Source: a virus. From it: 64,000 nt of DNA. The notes beneath the pieces were generated by a model. The model saw only the letters and a list, made by a program, of their open reading frames with translations. It had not been told where the DNA came from and did not search any database. Location: IMG/VR virus record IMGVR_UViG_3300019888_000002, positions 1 through 64,000 of that record; one strand, given 5' to 3'. Below are positions 59,401 to 64,000 of the stretch, in pieces; position 1 is the first letter of the stretch, and each line of letters begins with the position of its first letter. Position numbers and translations under genes: made by a program.

Positions 59401-59969
59401 GTCATACGATCCAGAATCTCCTGAGTGATCCTGTTGTCGAGTGCGGCAGTGGCATCGCCCCCGGTGACCTCGTTGCCGTTGGCGTCGATCACCAGACCGG
59501 CCGAGTTGAGCCGGGCCACCCGTCCCGCCACCCCGAGGTCTTGCTCCTTGAGGTAGGTCTCGTCGCCCATGATCGCACCGAGATCGAAGAGATCGTCGTA
59601 GCTGATGTCGGAGTTCGGCATCGTGAAATCGGTGTTCTCCACCCGGCCGAGGAAGTCCTTGCGCCAGGAGACTCGGTACAGGATCGGCCGATCGAGTCCG
59701 GGTTCGTAGCTGGGGGTCAGCATGAACTCGGCTGTGTTGATGTCGTCGGTGAGCGTGATCATTCTGCGCTCGAACACAGCCGGGTAGGTCACATTGCCAC
59801 TGCCGGAGCTGCTGGTGGTCAACGACCGGACGATGACCTCGATCCGGTCTGCTTTCCCGGTGGCGGTGATCGAATGCCCGAACGGGACCGAGAATTTCCG
59901 TTTCACTCTGTCTCCCAGGGCCGACGGTTGGGCTTGTCGTCCATTCTGTTGCCAGCCGGGGGAGGTCAC
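56475..59969 (-). CDS. Long tail fibre protein
   Basis: 1164 residues. Residues 1-130 are an N-terminal attachment domain. The shaft contains at least three VNG-x-x-G-x-(I/V)-x-L-x-(A)-x-DVGAR units (near residues 350, 465 and 870) and two KADLVGGKIPT-like units, plus many Thr/Ala/Asp repeats. The end (NLNTQAVWGWVRDL) is beta-rich. It likely forms a trimeric fibre for host recognition, and the three genes after it may form tips. Confidence 0.85.
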   Translation of the reverse strand: MTSPGWQQNGRQAQPSALGDRVKRKFSVPFGHSITATGKADRIEVIVRSLTTSSSGSGNVTYPAVFERRMITLTDDINTAEFMLTPSYEPGLDRPILYRVSWRKDFLGRVENTDFTMPNSDISYDDLFDLGAIMGDETYLKEQDLGVAGRVARLNSAGLVIDANGNEVTGGDATAALDNRITQEILDRMTIDAANRSYAAAQLEIQISSVISSSTAMINGAITEFRAADLTERIARESAIAALQITVNGIVTDTNASVASLSSSLALLNATMATKADLVGGKIPTSQIPSIALGTALSVNDEAGMLALTTTQVQPGDIAIRPDGTWMLVSASPALLASWKRLSAAAGSVTSVNGQTGLITLGATDVGARPVGLAIAESEITGLTADLAAKLSQTDLATINTALGTKASAASLSTLQNSAVLKTAGGFVPTTLLDSDVPLVNNLNQLVKKDGTVISTGGGSGAVASVNGHIGTVVLNAADVGARDSTVAVPLADVAGLQDALDAKAAQTGLTSALSRISQNETDIAALGGGGSAPKNLVSWVDNGLDDIGTVAIRSPFGRTPGGVLYYNHLGADPAEAMWPYVAANGALSFRKLDLNAPAEAAFATVSALDALTAVVAGKATTAALNALQTTVDGKVAQAAFDTLVTTVGTKATTAALNALSTTVATKADQTALDNTNTALQSKVDTSTFNTQSDSVDQQLATKYQVPVGGIPATTLDAGTQSKLNRGDAAKTSVDAATATGTASQLVKTDSAGLFAVVAATAAGHPYRKDQVDTALSSKADSSALTTGLAGKADLVGGKVPTGQIPAIATHETYAVANRAAMLALTTAQVQLGDVAIITSTADQGTYALVAADPSQFGNWLAYQSLPNAVTSVNGYTGTIVLNAADVGARSAAVAIPQSDITGLTTALTNKADTTYVNAQVATRTTPSNVTDQVATLGQAKFAVDYAANAAVSSLSGQQSIDGTLVALDKRVLLPLQSASSQNGIWIVKAGAWIRPTDMASGSALMPGALIAIQSGGTNADSIWQMTGTGTVTVDTTAQNWAKILRGGLPIAYTASTSPYASIVVDSAAKTLAVKVAAPLLIGASGLTLDTTAVMRKYTQVVPAGSTLVTLTHNLNTQAVWGWVRDLSTNDIQLIGVTAISLTSASIEFDTAPTTNQWEASIIG

Positions 59970-59994
59970 AGCATCGGTAGACCTACCAGGTACC

Positions 59995-60576
59995 TCAGTC
60001 GGTTGCGTAAGGCGTCTTGGGGATGTCCGAGATGTTGTCGATGTTCCCTAGACCAATTTCCTGCTTGTACGGCCGGACCGTGCGCTTCTCGACAACGGGT
60101 TTACTCCGAGAAGCGTCATAGGGGTCGTACATCAAACCCTTCTGCACCTCACCAGGACCCAGATCCTCCAGCATGATCTCGGCTTCTCGAGCCTTGATCT
60201 GTGACCGTAGCTCGACGGCCTCGGTCACCCAGGTGGCACCGTTCTCCACGAACCAGCGGAGGTCGTCGTCGCTCAGGTCATCGATCCGGTGGTCGTAGTC
60301 GGGGATTACGGTGACCGTGAACTTGGGGTCGAGCTTAGGCAGGTCGTACACGGTGAACATCTCAGGAATAGCGTTGATGACATCTTGCTCGGCCGATCCG
60401 GATCGGGGCTTGATCCCCCAACCCACCACGATAGATGCCACCATGACAGCGAACAGCACGTAATTGATCTCCAGAGGCAGAAGATATCTCGGATTCATGA
60501 TCTGAACCACGATCTGAAGAGCCCAGACGACACCCGTCAGCACAGTAAGGAATCGAAACACCTTGACCGGGATCAT
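59995..60576 (-). CDS. Membrane protein with soluble domain
   Basis: 193 residues from the ATG at 60576. Two hydrophobic helices (about 8-28 and 37-56), then an acidic and basic soluble part (residues 70-193) with Asp/Glu-rich helices. It overlaps the gene upstream by 4 bases. Unknown. Confidence 0.65.
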   Translation of the reverse strand: MIPVKVFRFLTVLTGVVWALQIVVQIMNPRYLLPLEINYVLFAVMVASIVVGWGIKPRSGSAEQDVINAIPEMFTVYDLPKLDPKFTVTVIPDYDHRIDDLSDDDLRWFVENGATWVTEAVELRSQIKAREAEIMLEDLGPGEVQKGLMYDPYDASRSKPVVEKRTVRPYKQEIGLGNIDNISDIPKTPYATD

Positions 60577-60905
60577 CGTCTTTCCAACACCCGACGAACC
60601 TTCTCGATATCGGCGCGAGCATCGGCCAGACCTTCTTTGCCCGCCGTACAAAGCACCTGATCGGCCAGACGCTCGAACGCAGCCTGCGCCGGACTCCGAC
60701 GCAACTTGCGAGTACGGAATCTACCTTTGAAACGCCACACGGCCGTGGCTTTGTGGTTGCGGAACTGCTCGAGACCCACGCTCTGCGGGTCGAGACAGTG
60801 ATCTTTCGGTCGGTGAGCCTCGTAGGCGTCCCCATTGATGAAGATCGATCGGCAACGCTCACACCAGGTCTCGTCTGGCAGAAGTAGAGGCATGGAGGTA
60901 GGCAC
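60573..60905 (-). CDS. Zinc-finger protein (CxxC-HxxxxHC, FDAHR type)
   Basis: 110 residues from the GTG at 60905, chosen because AAGGAACCCCC lies 10 bases upstream; ATG at 60893 is an alternative. CERC...EAHRPKDHCLDPQSVGL matches a zinc protein found in many actinophages (the FDAHR...CLDP...GL type). The rest is basic. Possible nucleic-acid binding, role unknown. Confidence 0.7.
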   Translation of the reverse strand: MPTSMPLLLPDETWCERCRSIFINGDAYEAHRPKDHCLDPQSVGLEQFRNHKATAVWRFKGRFRTRKLRRSPAQAAFERLADQVLCTAGKEGLADARADIEKVRRVLERR

Positions 60906-60931
60906 GGTGTGGGGGTTCCTTCCGTCGGAGG

Positions 60932-61183
60932 CTAAGCCGAGGCTGGATAGAGTTCTCCAGTCTCCGGATCGGCAACGGTTTGTTCGCGAAGTGCCGTGGC
61001 AAGGTTCTCGCACATCTCGAGAACTGTTCTCAGGGACATTCCTCCAGCAAGAATGACCTGGATGTCTGGTTCGTCCCCACACGTGCATCCCCGAGGATGT
61101 CCGGGCAGAAGAAGAACGCCGGGCTGTACCGACTCGGTGTTGTACTGGATCGCCACCGAGAGATCATTCTGACCTTGAGACAT
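60932..61183 (-). CDS. Small protein with a GCTC motif
   Basis: 83 residues from the ATG at 61183, ribosome binding site AAAGGAG. The middle has RGCTCGDEPD and a helix (GGMSLRTVLEMCENLATAL). No membrane segment. Unknown function. Confidence 0.6.
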   Translation of the reverse strand: MSQGQNDLSVAIQYNTESVQPGVLLLPGHPRGCTCGDEPDIQVILAGGMSLRTVLEMCENLATALREQTVADPETGELYPASA

Positions 61184-61252
61184 TGGTGGCTCCTTTCCTT
61201 CAGGTAGCCACAGTGTATCCAACCTGTCCTAGCATTGACATGATCAACTGGG

Positions 61253-61579
61253 CTACAGCGTGTGACCGATGGTGTCGATGAACAAGAAGGGCTTGGGTCT
61301 CAACCCGTCGGGGGTGTTGACGGTATCGCCCTTGACTCGGCCGACCACGTTCACCAGGTCGCCCTTGACGACACCCTCCTTCACCGATTCGGCCTGATCA
61401 CCGAAACAGATGGCCTCGATCTCGAAGGAATCACCGGGCACCTTACGGCCCAGGTTCTTGTCGAAGCGTTCCGAACTGAAGCGCAGCTGAACCAGAGTCG
61501 TACCTTTACCCTTACCGTTGCGGCTGAACGAAGGGTCCTCGAGCAACTCGGCTTGTCCGTTCAGATACGGAAGTCCCAT
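61253..61579 (-). CDS. ssb: Single-stranded DNA-binding protein
   Basis: 108 residues with an OB-fold: LNGQAELLEDPSF, TLVQLRFSSERFD, FEIEAICFGDQAESVKEGVVKGDLVNVVGRVKG. The QAESV...GDLV...GRV pattern is typical of SSB proteins. Short, without the acidic C-terminal tail seen in bacterial SSB. It coats DNA during phage replication. Own promoter. Confidence 0.85.
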   Translation of the reverse strand: MGLPYLNGQAELLEDPSFSRNGKGKGTTLVQLRFSSERFDKNLGRKVPGDSFEIEAICFGDQAESVKEGVVKGDLVNVVGRVKGDTVNTPDGLRPKPFLFIDTIGHTL

Positions 61580-61622
61580 GATGGATCACTGTTCCTTTCG
61601 AGTGGTCGTGCTCTGTACCCAG

Positions 61623-61651
61623 ACTGTACCACAGTCAGAGGTTGTCGTTGG
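61623..61651 (-). promoter_or_regulatory. Promoter for the SSB gene
   Basis: TGTGGTACAGT on the minus strand, weak -35. The AAAGGAAC leader precedes the ATG. Confidence 0.65.
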
Positions 61652-61675
61652 GTGGGGCTCCCGAAGGAACCCCAC
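61652..61675 (-). terminator. UUCG-loop hairpin before the SSB promoter
   Basis: On the minus strand gtggggttcc-TTCG-ggagccccac, a 10-bp stem with one G-T pair and a UUCG tetraloop. It ends the cassette of the 61985 gene. Confidence 0.6.
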
Positions 61676-61679
61676 GAGA

Positions 61680-61985
61680 TCAGAGGCTCTGAGCGCGGAG
61701 CTTGGTCGAGTTCGCCATCTTGTCGGCGAAACGCTCGATGCTCGGCCGGAGCATCTCGGCGTAGTTCAGCCACGCCTGCTCGTCGGAGGCCATCCAGCCC
61801 ATGCCGTAGACATCGGAGACCGGCCGGTAGCAGCTCCGGCAGATGACCCCGTGCTGTCCGCCCTTGCCGGACGCCTTGCAGCAATCGGTGAGGTAGTACA
61901 CGATCCCGTCCTGGGCTACCAGGGTGCCGCCGACCGAGTCGGACGCGAGGACTACCGGCTGGCTGGGGGCGAAGGTGGAGGACAT
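61680..61985 (-). CDS. Small zinc protein (CC...CxxC)
   Basis: 101 residues. DCCKASGKGGQHGVICRSC (residues about 34-52) is a four-cysteine zinc site. The rest is helical. Own promoter and leader. Related in layout to other cassettes, no function assigned. Confidence 0.65.
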   Translation of the reverse strand: MSSTFAPSQPVVLASDSVGGTLVAQDGIVYYLTDCCKASGKGGQHGVICRSCYRPVSDVYGMGWMASDEQAWLNYAEMLRPSIERFADKMANSTKLRAQSL

Positions 61986-62029
61986 GAGGTTCCTTTCTCG
62001 GCGAGGCCCGGTGCCTTGCTCGTAATAGA

Positions 62030-62060
62030 ACTGTACCACAGATGTACCTAGGGTTGTCAA
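62030..62060 (-). promoter_or_regulatory. Promoter for the 61985 gene
   Basis: -35 TTGACA, 19-bp spacer ending GTGG, -10 TACAGT. Confidence 0.75.
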
Positions 62061-62079
62061 CCCCCGAACCGAAAGCAAA

Positions 62080-62110
62080 AATCCCCTCTCCCGCGAGGGG
62101 AGAGGGGATT
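62080..62110 (-). terminator. Strong intrinsic terminator
   Basis: A perfect 13-bp stem (aatcccctctccc / gggagaggggatt) with a 5-base loop, followed on the minus strand by TTTTTGC. The best terminator in the window; it ends the 62313 cassette. Confidence 0.85.
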
Positions 62111-62118
62111 CCGGGGAA

Positions 62119-62313
62119 TCAGGCGTTGATCAGGAACTTCACGCCGTTACGGTCCTGGCGGAAGTCGCGACGGTCACGACGGTGGCTGGAAGCCTTGACG
62201 ACCTTGCGAACGCGAGCAACCTTGCGGCTCTGCACGATGTGATCACAATGACCGTCGCACTTGCCGTGGAAGATGTCCAGCTCGTCGGCGGTGGTGTTGT
62301 GAAGGGCTCGCAT
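62119..62313 (-). CDS. Small basic Cys/His protein
   Basis: 64 residues. HGKCDGHCDH is a compact Cys/His cluster, followed by a very Arg/Lys-rich region (KVARVRKVVKASSHRRDRRDF). Probably binds nucleic acid. Own promoter and terminator. Confidence 0.65.
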   Translation of the reverse strand: MRALHNTTADELDIFHGKCDGHCDHIVQSRKVARVRKVVKASSHRRDRRDFRQDRNGVKFLINA

Positions 62314-62349
62314 CGGGGGTTCCTTTCGTTGTTCTTGCTTGTGTACTCA

Positions 62350-62377
62350 TACTGTACCACAGATTTAGGAAGCCGCA
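62350..62377 (-). promoter_or_regulatory. Promoter for the 62313 gene
   Basis: -35 TTGCGG, 16-bp spacer ending GTGG, -10 TACAGT. Confidence 0.75.
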
Positions 62378-62580
62378 ACGGTCGATTCCTGGAGGGCTCG
62401 CTGAATCGTCGCGGCGATCATCTCCTCGGTGGCCCCGGCCGACCGGGCCTCGTTGGCCCAGCTGATCTGAGCGGCTCTTCGAGTCCGGATCAGGTCCCGA
62501 TCAGCGTTCTCCAGCGCGGCCTGATAGAGACGCTGGGTGGAGTCGTGAACGCGCCCCAGGGACTGGTCGAGAGACGACAT
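62365..62580 (-). CDS. Small helical protein
   Basis: 71 residues from the ATG at 62580, almost all helical and charged (SLDQSLGRVHDSTQRLYQAAL). Leader AAGGAA. Unknown function. Confidence 0.6.
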   Translation of the reverse strand: MSSLDQSLGRVHDSTQRLYQAALENADRDLIRTRRAAQISWANEARSAGATEEMIAATIQRALQESTVAAS

Positions 62581-62616
62581 GTGGTTTCCTTCCGAGAGGT
62601 TCTTGCCTGTACCCAT

Positions 62617-62645
62617 ACAGTACCACAAATGAACTACATGCACGC
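62617..62645 (-). promoter_or_regulatory. Promoter for the 62580 gene
   Basis: TGTGGTACTGT on the minus strand matches the -10 family; the -35 is weak. Confidence 0.6.
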
Positions 62646-62662
62646 CCGAACGGACCGGGGTT

Positions 62663-62743
62663 TTACATCTCGTACCAGTGCGAATCCAACTGACCTGTTG
62701 CCCGCCCGAACTCCAGAATTCTTTCCAGTTCCTCGTTGCTCAT
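62663..62743 (-). CDS. Tiny protein
   Basis: 26 residues (MSNEELERILEFGRATGQL start), acidic helix, ATG with GAGAGGA 8 bases upstream. It lies between the hairpin after the 62813 gene and the next promoter. Only modest evidence. Confidence 0.4.
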   Translation of the reverse strand: MSNEELERILEFGRATGQLDSHWYEM

Positions 62744-62782
62744 CGTCGTGTCCTCTCGTGTGAAGTAGAGCGTGAAGTGGCC

Positions 62783-62803
62783 GGGGAGGTTGCCCCCCTC
62801 CCC
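62783..62803 (-). terminator. Hairpin after the 62813 gene
   Basis: ggggagg / cctcccc stem, 7 bp, 10 bases after the stop. Weak T content; a terminator or stability hairpin. Confidence 0.45.
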
Positions 62804-62812
62804 GACATCCGA

Positions 62813-63556
62813 TCAGGAGAACTGTACGTAGAAGGCGGGACGGTCCCGACGATCCTTCTCGACTGCCTTCAGGTCTCGCTTGTTCTTCGCGGCTGCCTTG
62901 TCCTCGAATCCCTTGAGCACCTCGATGAAGTCCCTCCCATGCTTGGCAGCAACGGCCCGAGCGATCCGGTCTGCTGTATTGATCCACTCGGCAGCGTCGG
63001 GGTGCGTCTGGCCGTACCAGAGAAGACTGGCCAGACCGGACACTGCTTCGAGTTCCGCGCCCCGCTCGGTCTTGAACATCATCTCGCCGGTCGTCGGATC
63101 GTTGAGCTGCTTGGCGTTCTTCTCGATGTTCTTGGCTGCCCGCTCCGCACGAACCTGCTCCAGGCGACGGTCCTCGTCGGTCTTGATCGTCCCCGGACGG
63201 CTGGTCATCTCGACCGGAGCGTCCGGGTAGCACCAGGTGCACGCCTTGTTGCCTGCGGCGGCGATGATCTCGTCCTGAGCCTGCCCGCTGAATTCGGTGA
63301 GCCACACGTACTCGGTGGTAATGAAGCACGATCCGCAATGAGTGCTGGTGTGCACGTGCCCCCCGGTGTTGTTGACCAGGAAGGCCCGCTCCCATCCGCC
63401 CCGCGCCGCGAAGACCTCGTTGAGGTAGTCCTGACGCTTGCGAACCTCGGCCAGCTTGGCTGCCAACACGGCCTCTTCGCCACCGAGCTTGGACAACTCG
63501 CGATCGATGTCTGCTGGGGTGCGAACCTGGTCTGTGTGGCGGATCGTGGTGGTCAT
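62813..63556 (-). CDS. Hypothetical actinophage zinc protein
   Basis: 247 residues from the ATG at 63556, AAAGGAACCCCC leader. Residues 73-115 have HTSTHCGSC...ACTWCY (two CxxC-type pairs), a zinc ribbon; the second half is a basic/acidic helical region with Lys/Ala/Glu runs. Common type of unknown protein in large actinophages. Own promoter. Confidence 0.7.
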   Translation of the reverse strand: MTTTIRHTDQVRTPADIDRELSKLGGEEAVLAAKLAEVRKRQDYLNEVFAARGGWERAFLVNNTGGHVHTSTHCGSCFITTEYVWLTEFSGQAQDEIIAAAGNKACTWCYPDAPVEMTSRPGTIKTDEDRRLEQVRAERAAKNIEKNAKQLNDPTTGEMMFKTERGAELEAVSGLASLLWYGQTHPDAAEWINTADRIARAVAAKHGRDFIEVLKGFEDKAAAKNKRDLKAVEKDRRDRPAFYVQFS

Positions 63557-63595
63557 CGCGGGGGTTCCTTTCAAGTGGTCTTGCTTACAACTCCT

Positions 63596-63625
63596 ATAGT
63601 ACAGGAGTGGTACAGCACCTGTCAA
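63596..63625 (-). promoter_or_regulatory. Promoter for the 63556 gene
   Basis: -35 TTGACA, 18-bp spacer, -10 TACTAT. Confidence 0.7.
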
Positions 63626-63665
63626 CACATGTACCCAAACTGACCCAAGCCTGTGCTTATCGAAA

Positions 63666-63860
63666 CTAACGATCCGCCTGACCTGGGGAAACAGGAACCG
63701 ATACCTCGATCTCGTCGGCCAACTCCCGCAACCACCGAGCTACTCGGGCTGGAGTGTGATTGACCCCGGTCATCTTGGACTCGGGATTCTCCGGCCCACC
63801 ACCGATGTAGACCGAGACATGAATGTTCCCGAATCGATCGACCTTGTGCTGAAAACTCAT
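63666..63860 (-). CDS. Hypothetical small protein
   Basis: 64 residues. Beta-rich start (GNIHVSVYIGGG), then a helix (RVARWLRELADEI). The ATG overlaps the stop of the gene to the right (TGATG). Unknown. Confidence 0.6.
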   Translation of the reverse strand: MSFQHKVDRFGNIHVSVYIGGGPENPESKMTGVNHTPARVARWLRELADEIEVSVPVSPGQADR

Positions 63861-64000
63861 CAGACCTCGGCTCCCGAGGTCACCAGCCTGCGCAGGGCAG
63901 TCTTGATGCTGGTCTCCCCGACCACGGTCAGGACCCGCTCGTCACGGCCCTCGAGCACGACGATCTCCTTGGTCGTGTTCGGCACGGCCTCGATGAAGAA
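63860..64000 (-). CDS. Gene entering from the right, partial
   Basis: The last 46 codons of a leftward gene (FFIEAVPNTTKEIVVLEGRD...TSGAEV). Its start lies outside the window. Coupled to the 63860 gene. Too short to assign. Confidence 0.55.
   Translation of the reverse strand, partial: FFIEAVPNTTKEIVVLEGRDERVLTVVGETSIKTALRRLVTSGAEV

Overview
The window is a contiguous piece (about 60% G+C) of a large tailed-phage genome with a contractile tail, i.e. a myovirus infecting an actinobacterium. Three observations support this: a tail sheath and tube pair, a full set of head genes (terminase, portal, head-maturation protease, capsid), and many small genes of kinds common in phages of Mycobacterium, Gordonia and Rhodococcus (a small DUF6131-like membrane protein, a GP88-family protein, short CxxC zinc proteins, a multi-domain endolysin for a complex wall). 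I saw no integrase, immunity repressor, tRNA or CRISPR array. The exact host genus is inference. Nearly everything is transcribed leftwards (minus strand); the main exception is a rightward island at 25.0-28.9 kb.

Read in the direction of transcription (right to left): 64.0-60.6 kb holds short early-type cassettes (small zinc proteins, a single-stranded DNA-binding protein), most with their own promoter and some with a hairpin terminator. 60.0-54.2 kb encodes a long tail fibre and three related fibre-tip proteins. 54.1-49.4 kb is the lysis region: an endolysin with peptidase, binding and GH25 domains, a DUF4185-like protein and three small membrane proteins. 49.4-44.4 kb has the terminase large subunit, a 2H phosphoesterase and more promoter-driven small cassettes. 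44.4-28.9 kb has membrane proteins and the head module: two large internal-head-type proteins, portal, a SWIM zinc-finger protein, a very long head-protease polyprotein, a decoration-like protein and the major capsid protein.

The rightward island (25.0-28.9 kb) carries a GHKL-type ATPase, two proteins with signal peptides, a small membrane protein and a zinc protein, bounded by terminators. From 24.9 to 13.9 kb leftward genes resume: a membrane protein, an HNH endonuclease, a GP88-family protein, two short proteins with a shared MRIQ start (one with a ParB-like fold), a second fibre cassette with an SGNH esterase, a C5-cytosine methyltransferase and a zinc protein. A 728-base non-coding block with 10-bp iteron-like repeats and hairpins (13.2-13.9 kb) precedes the connector/tail operon (13.2-0 kb): virion proteins, neck proteins, sheath, tube, tail-assembly chaperones joined by a -1 frameshift, tape measure and baseplate.

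The most unusual features are: (1) a 1286-residue protease polyprotein and two neighbouring proteins sharing many (R/K)-(T/Q)-A motifs, some regularly spaced, with an internal in-frame start after the protease domain; (2) four DFPEL motifs in the 729-residue partner; (3) a recurring promoter-plus-leader unit driving small genes; (4) the GHKL/secreted-protein island; and (5) the iteron-like intergenic block. All functional names rest on motif reading and gene order; no database search was possible.
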